Shown in pieces: positions 1 through 7,755 of a stretch of DNA of 64,000 nucleotides. The DNA comes from Formosa haliotis (lineage in GTDB: Bacteria; Bacteroidota; Bacteroidia; Flavobacteriales; Flavobacteriaceae): positions 3,755,501-3,819,500 of the forward strand of contig NZ_BDEL01000001.1 of NCBI RefSeq assembly GCF_001685485.1, in the 5' to 3' direction. The translations under genes and the position numbers were made by a program. The first letter of the stretch is position 1. Each line of letters begins with the position of its first letter. The notes under the pieces are model-generated. The model was not told where the DNA came from, searched no databases, and saw only the letters and a program-made list of their open reading frames with translations.

Positions 1-66
1 ACAGAAGGCTTAATACAAAAAGCTACCGATTTTTACGATAGAGAAGTAGCACGTTACGAAGAGTGA
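1..66 (+). CDS. 3' end of an unidentified protein (partial)
   Basis: The first 66 bases read open in frame 1 and end with TGA at 64-66, giving the last 21 residues (TEGLIQKATDFYDREVARYEE) of a protein that starts before the window. The tail is charged and looks helical, but it is too short to place in a family. The stop lies only four bases before the ATG of the PAP2 phosphatase gene, so the two are probably co-transcribed. The case that it is coding rests on its position and on plausible amino-acid composition. Confidence 0.5.
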   Translation, partial: TEGLIQKATDFYDREVARYEE

Positions 67-70
67 AACT

Positions 71-646
71 ATGCTCGAACAACTTATAAATACCGATAAA
101 GAATTATTTTTATATCTTAACAATTTAGGGTCGGCAAGCTGGGATACGTTTTGGTTGGTTATTACTAATAAGTTTACGTTTATCCCATTCTACGCTCTGC
201 TACTCTTTTTGTTGTATAAGAAACTAGGTGTAAAATCGGTACTTATACTTGTTATTTTAATTGCATTAATGATCACTTTTACCGACCAGATTGCTAATGT
301 TTTTAAACACGGATTTCAGCGCCCTAGGCCATGCCGCCAAGAAGGAGTTATGGAGTCGATGCGATTTATTGCAGAACGTTGTGGGCGTTATGGTTTTTTC
401 TCGGCTCATGCGGCCAGTTCTATGGCTATAGCTGTATTTATGGGCTTGGTACTAAAACCTTTTTATAAGAACCTCATTTTTGTGTTTCTGTTTTGGAGTG
501 CGATTGTAGCTTACAGCCGTATTTACGTTGGCGTACATTATCCGTTAGATATTATCTGCGGAATGGCTTTTGGAGGACTTACAGGTTTTGGGTTTTATAA
601 ACTCTTTCTCTATATTTCGAAACGCCGAGGTTTACCTACTTTTTAG
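71..646 (+). CDS. PAP2-family membrane phosphatase
   Basis: A 191-residue integral membrane protein of the type 2 phosphatidic acid phosphatase family, which removes phosphate from lipid phosphates such as undecaprenyl or phosphatidylglycerol phosphate at the membrane. The three family motifs are in order: Lys79-x6-Arg86-Pro87, then Ser111-Ala-His113-Ala, then Ser149-Arg150-x5-His156-x3-Asp160. The second motif is usually PSGH; here it reads SAHA, with the catalytic-loop His kept. Hydrophobic segments lie around residues 25-50, 56-75, 115-130, 134-150 and 160-180. It starts four bases after the preceding partial gene. Its last 11 bases overlap the end of the convergent glycosyltransferase gene. 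The exact lipid substrate cannot be told from the sequence. Confidence 0.9.
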   Translation: MLEQLINTDKELFLYLNNLGSASWDTFWLVITNKFTFIPFYALLLFLLYKKLGVKSVLILVILIALMITFTDQIANVFKHGFQRPRPCRQEGVMESMRFIAERCGRYGFFSAHAASSMAIAVFMGLVLKPFYKNLIFVFLFWSAIVAYSRIYVGVHYPLDIICGMAFGGLTGFGFYKLFLYISKRRGLPTF

Positions 647-2267
647 AAATGATATAATAGTAATTAACAAGTCGGGAATTGTGTTTTCTAGACGACGCAT
701 CGGCTGTGTTAATATCATAAGTACGAATTAAATTCATAGTGTATTGGGCACTTATTCTTTGCTTTTCAGCATCATTTAAATTATTTGTTAGTAATCCAAA
801 TTTAGCTTCTGTTGGAAAGTTATACAGCTGCTCATGTTCTGTAATACTAGGCAATTTATCGCCATATAACCAAATCATTTCTGGCGACACATAATTTAAT
901 TCGTAGACCGTTAAGCCTTCAGCTTTGGCATCGGCTTGTAATTGTGTGATGTCGTAGTAATGAGCTGGAACTGTAGCTTTAGAAAGGGGTAAGGCAACAA
1001 TAAATATGGATGCGAAAAAGAGTACCGTTAGAAAAAAGACGTTCTTAATCGCTTTGTGTTTTAGGTTGATGAAGATAAAAATCCCAATTGTAAATAAAAC
1101 TACAGAAGCCATAACAAACTCAATCCAAAAACCATCAAGTTTATCCTTTAAGCCTAAATACGCTAAAACAGGGAACAATACCCCAATGCTTGCTATAAGA
1201 CCGAAATTAAAATAGACAGGGAACGTTTCCTTTTTGTCTTGTAAATTTTTAAAACGCTGAAATAAATAGTCAATATAAAAGCCTGTGTTTATGGCCAACG
1301 GAATTAAAACCGGCATGAGATATCTCGATTTTTTCTCCGGAATAATAGACAATAAAATAACAGCTATTAGCGTCCAATAAAAACTGAATTTATACGCTTT
1401 TAAATTGCGCACTCTAGATTTTAAATACGGAAATAACAACCCTATAAATGCTGGAATGGTCCAAATCCCACTTTGAGTAAAAAAGCTCCAATAGTAGTAA
1501 AACGGTCGAATATTATAACTTCCCCAATTACTGGTTTCTTTTTGAGTAATGGTAGAAAAAGTAGCAGGATCCTGTAATCTTACATAAATAAACCACCAAC
1601 CTCCAATGATTAGCATAAGAATTAAAATACTGAAAATTGAAAATGTTTTAGGTCTGAATTTTTTGAATTTAAACGTAAACGCGTAGGCCAATAAAAAAGG
1701 TAAACATAGCGCATAAAGCGAAACGGGACCTTTACTTAAAAAGGAGAGCCCAAGGCAAATTCCAGCTATAATAGTATGTTTCCAGTATTTGTTTTTCTTC
1801 TGAAAGAGTTGATATAGGTGGTAAATAGCAATCATCATAAAACCATGAGCGTAAATATCCCAAGGCGCTTCTATAGTGATTCCTATGGTGTAAAACGAGG
1901 TAAATACAATACATGCATTTACCAGGCTATGTACATTATTATTTAATAAGGAAAATGATAATCTATAAACATACACCCCAATAACCATAACCATAAAAAC
2001 GGTTGGTAAGCGCAGTGCAAATACATTCAATCCAAAAATAGCAGCAGAGATGGCCGACAACCAGGTAGGTAAAGGAGGTTTTTCGTATCGTGCTTCCCCG
2101 TTCATTGTGGTTAACAACCAATGGTTGTCGGTTAACATTTCGCGAGCGGTAATAAAGTTTCTAGCTTCCATAATAGTAACTTGCATAACATGCAAACTAG
2201 GGAGCATCATCAAGGCTACCATAATGCAAATGGCTACAACGGGATGTTTTTCGATAACTTTAATCAT
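636..2267 (-). CDS. ArnT-like glycosyltransferase (GT39/GT83 fold)
   Basis: A 543-residue polytopic membrane glycosyltransferase of the ArnT/PMT type, which transfers a sugar from a polyprenyl-phosphate donor to a lipid or protein acceptor on the periplasmic face. The N-terminal loop after the first membrane segment holds an acidic residue (Glu34 in MEAR). It is followed by the typical EKPPLPTWL motif at about residues 62-70. About 12 hydrophobic segments follow, then a soluble C-terminal domain from about residue 440. The start overlaps the upstream LAB_N gene by 8 bases, and a GT2 gene precedes that. The set resembles the arnC/arnT arrangement of aminoarabinose-type lipid A modification, although arnA, arnB and arnD are absent here. 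The sugar is unknown. Confidence 0.85.
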   Translation of the reverse strand: MIKVIEKHPVVAICIMVALMMLPSLHVMQVTIMEARNFITAREMLTDNHWLLTTMNGEARYEKPPLPTWLSAISAAIFGLNVFALRLPTVFMVMVIGVYVYRLSFSLLNNNVHSLVNACIVFTSFYTIGITIEAPWDIYAHGFMMIAIYHLYQLFQKKNKYWKHTIIAGICLGLSFLSKGPVSLYALCLPFLLAYAFTFKFKKFRPKTFSIFSILILMLIIGGWWFIYVRLQDPATFSTITQKETSNWGSYNIRPFYYYWSFFTQSGIWTIPAFIGLLFPYLKSRVRNLKAYKFSFYWTLIAVILLSIIPEKKSRYLMPVLIPLAINTGFYIDYLFQRFKNLQDKKETFPVYFNFGLIASIGVLFPVLAYLGLKDKLDGFWIEFVMASVVLFTIGIFIFINLKHKAIKNVFFLTVLFFASIFIVALPLSKATVPAHYYDITQLQADAKAEGLTVYELNYVSPEMIWLYGDKLPSITEHEQLYNFPTEAKFGLLTNNLNDAEKQRISAQYTMNLIRTYDINTADASSRKHNSRLVNYYYIISKK

Positions 2268-2883
2268 GATATTTTTTTATTAAAACTAAATTCCGACTAT
2301 AAATTACAGCCCCTAATATATGTCCGATAAACAACACTGGGTCTTTGCGCAATACAGCATAAACTAAAATAAGAATCGAGCCTGTTAAGCTTAATGCCCA
2401 AAACCCAAAAGGAAGAGTCGATTCCTTCTTTTTTTCAGAATATAACCATTGGTATACAAAACGCAACGTAAATACAATTTGCGAAACGATTCCTAAAATT
2501 AATAACCAAACCGGTATGTTTTCATTCTTAAATAATAACGTCATATCAATCTTGTTATTATTATAGTAGTAAATTACGATAAGAAGAGGGACAAAAAGTA
2601 AAAACCAACGCATAAGCTTTGGGAATTTTTGCCATTCGTTTTGTAGCTGTAGGTTTCTAATGTAAATAAAATACGTTAAACTTTGCCCTAACATAATGGC
2701 AAAATCTTGCCGCAGATACCCATAAACAAACAGTAAGAACGAGGCAAGTAAACTCAGCGTCCAAAATAAGGTTGGCGTAATAACTTTCCGTTTTTTTTCA
2801 GATGTCACCCACTGTACGACTAAGCGGGAAGAGAATAAGATTTGTGCTATAAAACCTATACTGTATATAATCCAATTACTCAT
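2260..2883 (-). CDS. Tandem LAB_N (lipid A biosynthesis N-terminal) membrane protein
   Basis: A 207-residue membrane protein made of two copies of the LAB_N domain, found at the N terminus of some LpxB proteins and in small stand-alone membrane proteins. Both copies run: Gly-Ile followed by a hydrophobic stretch, a basic R-x-VxQW(V/L)xSEKK element (about residues 20-33 and 138-152), a Phe-Trp-x-Leu-Ser-Leu helix, and an I-Y-x-R-N-L ending (FIYIRNLQL near 80, VIYSRNLVL near 198). There are about six membrane segments. Its stop overlaps the next start by 8 bases, and its ATG shares one base with the stop of the GT2 gene (TAATG), so all three are translationally coupled. A role in flipping or presenting lipid-linked sugar is inferred from context only. 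Confidence 0.82.
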   Translation of the reverse strand: MSNWIIYSIGFIAQILFSSRLVVQWVTSEKKRKVITPTLFWTLSLLASFLLFVYGYLRQDFAIMLGQSLTYFIYIRNLQLQNEWQKFPKLMRWFLLFVPLLIVIYYYNNNKIDMTLLFKNENIPVWLLILGIVSQIVFTLRFVYQWLYSEKKKESTLPFGFWALSLTGSILILVYAVLRKDPVLFIGHILGAVIYSRNLVLIKKYHD

Positions 2884-3596
2884 TAACTACGTTTCTCGAT
2901 TTCGTAGTTAATATACTTCTTTTTCATCCACATATATGCAAAACAATCTACTAAAGGTCCTAATAAGCGATTCCATAATCCAAATTTAGCTTCGCCAGCC
3001 AGTCTAGGAAAGTGTTGTACAGGCACCTGAAGTATGTTTCCTTTCTGAAGTAAAATCATAGCTGGTAAAAACCGGTGTAAACCTTTAAACATAGGAATAC
3101 GTTTGGCATAATCTGTTTTTATTACTTTTAACGGACAACCGGTATCGTCCATGCCATCGTGGGTAAAACTTCTTCTGATGCCATTGGCTATTTTAGAAGA
3201 CATATTTTTTACAAACGAATCTTTTCTATTAGAACGTACACCTGTAACTAAGTCGTATTCTCCGATATGCTGAAGTAAAATATTAAAATCGGAAGGAGCT
3301 GTTTGTAAATCGGAATCGATATAACCTACCAAAGGAGTATCGGCATAATCGAACCCTGCTTTTATGGCAGCACTTAACCCTCGATTTTCTTTAAAACTTA
3401 TAAAATTAAATTCGGGATGTTTCTGGCAAATGGCCTCTATAAGTTCTTGGCTTTTATCTTTAGAACCATCATTTACAAGCAGAATTTTAGTGGTTTTAGC
3501 AGCTGTTTGAGCATAGGCTAAAAGCTCTTTTTCTACACGTAATAAATTGTCTTCTTCATTATAAACAGGTACTATAATGGTGAATTGATAGCTCAT
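2883..3596 (-). CDS. Family 2 glycosyltransferase (polyprenyl-phosphate sugar transferase type)
   Basis: A 237-residue GT-A fold glycosyltransferase of family 2, related to dolichol-phosphate mannose synthase and ArnC, which load a sugar from a nucleotide onto polyprenyl phosphate. The N terminus has IIVPVYNEEDN, the nucleotide-sugar region VNDGSKD at 41-47, and the metal-binding Asp94-Ser-Asp96-Leu-Gln. Unlike GtrB/ArnC proteins it has no C-terminal pair of membrane helices; it ends in a basic amphipathic tail. It is the first gene of the three-gene minus-strand set, with a flavobacterial -7 box just upstream at 3616-3623. It probably makes the donor used by the ArnT-like enzyme; this is inference from gene order. 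Confidence 0.88.
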   Translation of the reverse strand: MSYQFTIIVPVYNEEDNLLRVEKELLAYAQTAAKTTKILLVNDGSKDKSQELIEAICQKHPEFNFISFKENRGLSAAIKAGFDYADTPLVGYIDSDLQTAPSDFNILLQHIGEYDLVTGVRSNRKDSFVKNMSSKIANGIRRSFTHDGMDDTGCPLKVIKTDYAKRIPMFKGLHRFLPAMILLQKGNILQVPVQHFPRLAGEAKFGLWNRLLGPLVDCFAYMWMKKKYINYEIEKRS

Positions 3597-3615
3597 AAAT
3601 AAAAACTTGAAAGTA

Positions 3616-3623
3616 CAAATGTA
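3616..3623 (-). promoter_or_regulatory. -7 box of the GT2-LAB_N-GT39 operon
   Basis: On the minus strand this reads TACATTTG, a full match to the flavobacterial -7 consensus TAnnTTTG. It lies about 20 bases before the GT2 start codon. No clear -33 TTG was found at the expected distance. Confidence 0.55.
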
Positions 3624-3692
3624 TTCTTTTTTATAGAAAAGAAATTTTTAACATTTAAAAATGTTAAAAAATCAGCTTATTTGGACGTTTTT

Positions 3693-4247
3693 TTACTTTA
3701 AAGGCACGGCAACTTTAACGTCATCCCAAGCCATGGTTAGAGATAAATTGTCGGTAGAATTATCAAACGAGATGGTAAATTCTTCAACCGAGTTGTTTAG
3801 CTTTTCAACAGGCACGGTCAAATCTACAACATCAAAACTCGGGTCTCGCATGGCCTTCATGGTTTCATCTACACCCCAAGGATATTGTTTTTTGTTAAAC
3901 ATAACCTGCCAAGTGGAGTCGTTAGGAATGGTCCATAACGTATATTTTCCAGGAGGCAAAGAGTCTGTTCCTATTTTTAATGCTTTGTTGGTTTTAAAAG
4001 TAGTTGCTTCGTTGGCACCTGTTCTCCAAACTTCATTGTAGGGAACTAAACCACCAAAAATTAATCGGTTGCGTTTAGAAGGACGATTGTAAAACACTTC
4101 AAGTTCTAGGTCGTTTAATTTATATTCTACGGTATCTTTCGGACTTAAAACTTTATTGAAGACCCCTTTTTCAAAATACGCATATAGAAAAATTCCTATG
4201 GCAACTAGAAATAAGAAAATCATTAACCATTTTAAAACTCTATTCAT
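3693..4247 (-). CDS. DUF2911 family membrane-anchored protein
   Basis: A 184-residue protein with one N-terminal membrane helix or uncleaved signal (about residues 7-24), followed by a DUF2911 domain. The family hallmark is visible: a YNRPSKRNR element, then VPYNEVWRTGANEATTF near residues 70-86, and LPPGKYTLWTIP near 98-109. DUF2911 proteins are common in Bacteroidetes and sit on the periplasmic side; their function is not established. The gene stands alone between the glycosyltransferase operon and the divergently transcribed sigma factor gene. A weak -7-like box (TATATTTA on the minus strand at 4270-4277) precedes it. Confidence 0.85.
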   Translation of the reverse strand: MNRVLKWLMIFLFLVAIGIFLYAYFEKGVFNKVLSPKDTVEYKLNDLELEVFYNRPSKRNRLIFGGLVPYNEVWRTGANEATTFKTNKALKIGTDSLPPGKYTLWTIPNDSTWQVMFNKKQYPWGVDETMKAMRDPSFDVVDLTVPVEKLNNSVEEFTISFDNSTDNLSLTMAWDDVKVAVPLK

Positions 4248-4417
4248 AAAACCTCTGTTATTTATGGGCTAAATATACTTTAAAAGATAAGCAACTTAAA
4301 ACGCTTGCGTTTAATTAATTCAATTTTAACAAGCTTTATAAAAAAATATTTATCTTTTTTGCAACACTTCAAAATAAATGGCGTCTTTAAGATGTATACT
4401 AACCAAAAATACCATAA

Positions 4418-4975
4418 GTGAATTCATTTTCTATTGATATTGTAGAAGAATGTAAGCGGAATAACCGAAAGGCGCAAATGCAGTTGTACAACCAGTACTG
4501 CCAAGGGATGTATAGTGTGGCCAAACGATTTATTTCGAATACAGCAGAGGCCGAAGATCTGGTGCAAGATGCATTTATAAAAGCCTTTAGCAAACTACAT
4601 CAATTTAAAGGTGACGTTACTTTTGGAGCTTGGTTAAAACGAATTGTTGTGAATACATGTATTGATGCGCTTAAATCTAAAAAACATCAGTTAGATGTTT
4701 TAGAAGAGGTGCACCTCAAAGTGGTCGATACAGATGCTCATGACAGTTGGATCGTAGATGATGGCGTAACTTTAGATGATATTAAAAAAGTTATTGCAAC
4801 ACTACCAGAAAAGTACAAATATGTAGTGATGTTATTTTTAATTGAAGGCTATGATCATCAAGAGATTTCAGAAATTTTAAATATTTCGGAAGTAGCTTCT
4901 CGCACACAGTTATCGCGAGGCAAACAAAAATTACAAGAACTTTTAAAATCGAAACGCTATGGCACAAGATATTAG
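4418..4975 (+). CDS. ECF RNA polymerase sigma factor
   Basis: A 185-residue sigma-70 family factor of the extracytoplasmic function class. Region 2 spans about residues 20-85 (AEDLVQDAFIKAF and GAWLKRIVVNTCID), and region 4 spans about 120-178 (LPEKYKYVVMLFLIEGYDHQEIS, then SRTQLSRGKQKLQ). The start is GTG: the in-frame codon just before it (4415-4417) is a stop, so translation cannot begin further upstream, and region 2 needs nearly the whole N terminus. The next gene starts 17 bases before this one stops, and a secreted-protein gene follows, forming one module. The target genes are unknown; autoregulation is likely from the family habit. Confidence 0.9.
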   Translation: MNSFSIDIVEECKRNNRKAQMQLYNQYCQGMYSVAKRFISNTAEAEDLVQDAFIKAFSKLHQFKGDVTFGAWLKRIVVNTCIDALKSKKHQLDVLEEVHLKVVDTDAHDSWIVDDGVTLDDIKKVIATLPEKYKYVVMLFLIEGYDHQEISEILNISEVASRTQLSRGKQKLQELLKSKRYGTRY

Positions 4976-5561
4976 AGACTTATTTAAAGCCGATAAAGAA
5001 CTTCAAAAACAGGAGGGTATGCCAGAAGGGCATGAGGCACGCTTTTTAGAAAAGTTGAATGCTAATAGTTCTTTAAATCCGCCAAAACCCAAATTTAATT
5101 GGATGGCTGTTGCAGCGAGTTTACTTGTTTTGTTAGCCTTAAGTTTTGGAGGATATACTTTTCTTAATCCAGAAGCTGTAGAAGTAACACCACAACCTAA
5201 AGTTGCAGAAACCGAAACTGCACCGGTAGTAAAAACGAAAACGCTTGGCGATTTATCTCCCGATTTAAAAAAAGTTGAAGATTATTATTTAGCGAGTATT
5301 CATACCGAATTATCGCAAGTAGAATTAACCTCGGAAAATAAAGAGTTAATCGATGGTTATATTCAGCGCTTAGAAGAGCTTTCTAACGAATACAAAAAAC
5401 TATCTGTAGAATTAACAGAATCGGGCCCAAGCGAGCTCACCGTAAACGCCTTAATCGATAATTTAAAATTGCGTTTAAACTTATTATATCGTCTACGCGA
5501 TCAATTAAAAGAATTAAAATCTGAACCTGTTGCCGGAGAAGATGTGCAACAATCAATCTAA
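4959..5561 (+). CDS. Putative anti-sigma factor, single-pass membrane protein
   Basis: A 200-residue protein with a short cytoplasmic N-terminal part (about 1-48), one membrane helix (about 49-66, AVAASLLVLLALSFGGY) and a periplasmic part rich in Glu and Lys. That part looks like two long helices (about 95-185), possibly a coiled coil. The N-terminal element MPEGHEARFLEKL is like the conserved patch seen in Bacteroidetes proteins that follow ECF sigma genes. The gene overlaps the sigma gene by 17 bases. No zinc-binding anti-sigma motif is present, so the anti-sigma role rests on gene order and topology. Confidence 0.65.
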   Translation: MAQDIRDLFKADKELQKQEGMPEGHEARFLEKLNANSSLNPPKPKFNWMAVAASLLVLLALSFGGYTFLNPEAVEVTPQPKVAETETAPVVKTKTLGDLSPDLKKVEDYYLASIHTELSQVELTSENKELIDGYIQRLEELSNEYKKLSVELTESGPSELTVNALIDNLKLRLNLLYRLRDQLKELKSEPVAGEDVQQSI

Positions 5562-5579
5562 AAAAAAGTAAATCAAAAA

Positions 5580-7055
5580 ATGAAACAGTTAATTATAAAA
5601 TCGATAGCTAGCATCCTGTTGTTATTGTTTGTGTCTCATCAAACACAAGCGCAGCAAAAGTTATCTAAAGCAACACAATCTTTAAAAGTGAATAAAGATG
5701 TGACTATTAATCTGAAATCGAATTATACCATAGTAAAAATCGATACTTGGAATAAAGATGTTATAGAGGTAGAGGCTTTTATAGAAAGCGATGTGTTGAG
5801 TGCTACCGATCTTCAAAATGCATTAGAGCAATGGCAGGTAGATGTAAGTGGTTCTAAAGACAACGTAAGCATTACATCTAAAGGCATGCAAAATGGTTGG
5901 GATTTAGATTATAATTTTGATGTGAATTCTATTTCGGCATTAAAACATTTAGAATTCGAATTAGCCGAAATGCCTCCTATACCTCCAGTGCCAAATATGG
6001 CTCACTTATCTAATATGCCCGAAGCTCCGGTAATGCCAGAATTACCAGAGTTGCCAGAAGGTATAGACCAGGTTACTTTTGATTATGATGCCTATAAAAA
6101 GGAAGGAGAAAAATATTTAGAAGCATGGAGTAAAACCTATCAGAAAAAATATGGCAAGGCCTATATAGATAAAATAAAAGCTTGGGCCAAGCAGTTTAGC
6201 GATTCCGGATTTGAAGATTATGAGAAAAAGATGGAAGAATGGGGTAAGCAATTTGGAGAAACTTATGGCAAGGAAATGGAAGCTTGGGGTAAACAATTTG
6301 AAAACAGTTTTGGTGAAGATTTTCAATCTAAAATGGAAGCTTGGGGAGAATCGTTTGGAAAGTCGTTTGAAAAGCAAATGGAAGCACAAGAACGTGCCGA
6401 GGCGAGCCGAATGCAAGCAGAAAAATCTAGACATAAAGCCGAGAAAGCGAGAGGTAAAGGGGACAGCCATCCAAATATTAGAAAAACCATTATTATACAT
6501 ATGCCCAAAAAGGCAAATTTAAAAGTGAATGTAAAATATGGCGAATTACAATTTGTATCGCTCATAGAAAATTTAAAGGCAGAAATGTCGCATACCAAAT
6601 TAACAGCAAACACTATCGATGGGAGTAATACTTCCATCGATGTGTCTTATGCGCCTGTTTCTATAGGGCATTGGAATCAAGGACATTTAGTGTTAAAATA
6701 TGTAGAACAGGCAAAAATAGCCGAGGTGAATCAATTGGTTTTAAACTCGAATTCTTCAAATATACAGTTGGGGCAACTCTCTGGTAATACCATGATTGAT
6801 GGGAGTTTTGGCGATCTTAAAATATCTAAAATCGCAGAAAGTTTTCAGAATTTAAATATTGTTTTAGAAAATAGTGATGCCGTAATAAGTCTGCCAAAAA
6901 CACATTATAGTTTGCAGTATAATGGCAAGCAATCCCGATTTAAACATCCTAGCAAAACAACTAACGAAAATGTCTCTACATTTTCTACCGGCGATTTAAG
7001 TAGCAATAAATCTATAATCGTGAATGCTAAATTTAGTAAGGTGCTCATGGAGTAA
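5580..7055 (+). CDS. Secreted protein with Trp-rich helical repeats and a DUF4097-like C-terminal part
   Basis: A 491-residue exported protein starting with a clear signal peptide (about 1-24, ending QTQAQ). After a short N-terminal beta-rich part comes a Pro/Met-rich linker (MPPIPPVPNM, MPEAPVMPELPELPEG, about 130-160). A charged helical stretch (about 165-290) then repeats the pattern W-x-KQF-x4-F/Y-G-x4-KMEEWG at least four times. The C-terminal 190 residues (VNVKYGELQF, LKISKIAESF) look like the short beta-repeats of DUF4097/DUF2807 putative adhesin domains. It follows the sigma and anti-sigma-like genes by 18 bases. It is probably an envelope protein controlled by, or sensed by, that sigma factor. 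The exact function is unknown. Confidence 0.75.
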   Translation: MKQLIIKSIASILLLLFVSHQTQAQQKLSKATQSLKVNKDVTINLKSNYTIVKIDTWNKDVIEVEAFIESDVLSATDLQNALEQWQVDVSGSKDNVSITSKGMQNGWDLDYNFDVNSISALKHLEFELAEMPPIPPVPNMAHLSNMPEAPVMPELPELPEGIDQVTFDYDAYKKEGEKYLEAWSKTYQKKYGKAYIDKIKAWAKQFSDSGFEDYEKKMEEWGKQFGETYGKEMEAWGKQFENSFGEDFQSKMEAWGESFGKSFEKQMEAQERAEASRMQAEKSRHKAEKARGKGDSHPNIRKTIIIHMPKKANLKVNVKYGELQFVSLIENLKAEMSHTKLTANTIDGSNTSIDVSYAPVSIGHWNQGHLVLKYVEQAKIAEVNQLVLNSNSSNIQLGQLSGNTMIDGSFGDLKISKIAESFQNLNIVLENSDAVISLPKTHYSLQYNGKQSRFKHPSKTTNENVSTFSTGDLSSNKSIIVNAKFSKVLME

Positions 7056-7134
7056 AAGCCACAAGCCCTTTAAATATTAAGTTGTTTAAAAATGACTTTT
7101 TGGTGCCGAAATCCTATGCTCATGGATTATCGGC

Positions 7135-7142
7135 TATATTTG
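7135..7142 (+). promoter_or_regulatory. -7 box ahead of the FMN reductase gene
   Basis: The sequence TATATTTG is a full match to the flavobacterial -7 consensus. It lies inside the longer open frame and about 39 bases before the ATG at 7181, which supports the shorter protein start. Confidence 0.5.
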
Positions 7143-7180
7143 TTTTTAGACAAAGTAGAAAATATCCTAAAAAGTCAGGA

Positions 7181-7672
7181 ATGAAAAAAGTTGTAATAGT
7201 AGGAAGTTCTAGAAATGATGGAGATACTATGGTTTTAGTTGATGAATTAATAAAATATTCTAAATGGGACTTAATCAATTTAAATAATTACAATTTTAGC
7301 TATTACGATTATGAACATCAAAATAGAAATGATGATTATCTCGTATTATTGGAGCAAATCATTATGAAATATGATACACTTATTTTTGTAACTCCCGTTT
7401 ATTGGTATGCTATGAGTGGAATTATGAAAGTGTTTTTTGATCGTTTTACAGACTTATTGACTATTGAAAAAGAACTAGGACGAAAATTACGAGGAAAGAA
7501 AATGGCCGCAATTAGCTGTTCGATAGGAGATAATCTTGGAGAACATTTTTGGTTGCCTTTTTCTGAAACAGCACGCTATCTTGGAATGGAATATTTAGGA
7601 AACTCTCATGCAATTACGGGAGCGAATAACAGCCCCAAAATAAAGGAGTTTATAAAACTAATTGAGAAATAA
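7181..7672 (+). CDS. NADPH-dependent FMN reductase / flavodoxin-like oxidoreductase
   Basis: A 163-residue flavodoxin-fold protein of the NAD(P)H-dependent FMN reductase type. It shows the N-terminal phosphate-binding loop VIVGSSRNDGDT and the TPVYWYAMSGIMKVFFDRFTD segment that packs against the flavin. The open frame extends upstream to 7082, but that part looks like leader: the box TATATTTG lies within it and the family begins at MKKVVIVGSS. It therefore starts at 7181. It is transcribed toward secA, with a two-way terminator between. The physiological substrate (quinone, nitro compound or metal) cannot be read from the sequence. Confidence 0.85.
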   Translation: MKKVVIVGSSRNDGDTMVLVDELIKYSKWDLINLNNYNFSYYDYEHQNRNDDYLVLLEQIIMKYDTLIFVTPVYWYAMSGIMKVFFDRFTDLLTIEKELGRKLRGKKMAAISCSIGDNLGEHFWLPFSETARYLGMEYLGNSHAITGANNSPKIKEFIKLIEK

Positions 7673-7690
7673 ATCTATTATCAAATCACT

Positions 7691-7729
7691 AAAAAAAAAT
7701 CTGCCTATTTATAAATAGACAGATTTTTT
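7691..7729. terminator. Two-way terminator between the FMN reductase gene and secA
   Basis: An A-tract, an inverted repeat (CTGcCTATTTA / TAAATAGaCAG, one mismatch) and a T-tract lie between two converging genes, so the hairpin can stop transcription from both sides. Confidence 0.8.
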
Positions 7730-7755
7730 AATGTTTAAATATATAGTAAAATATA

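Noticed and set aside
636..3596. Complete aminoarabinose (arn) operon
   Set aside because: Only ArnC- and ArnT-like genes are present; arnA, arnB, arnD, arnE and arnF are absent.
3661..4041. Plus-strand open frame over the DUF2911 gene
   Set aside because: It is the shadow of a well-supported minus-strand family protein and has no recognisable content.
6117..6500. Minus-strand open frame within the secreted Trp-rich protein gene
   Set aside because: It is a low-complexity shadow caused by the repeat codons; no promoter or protein match.
7082..7180. N-terminal extension of the FMN reductase
   Set aside because: A full -7 box lies inside it, and the protein family starts at 7181.
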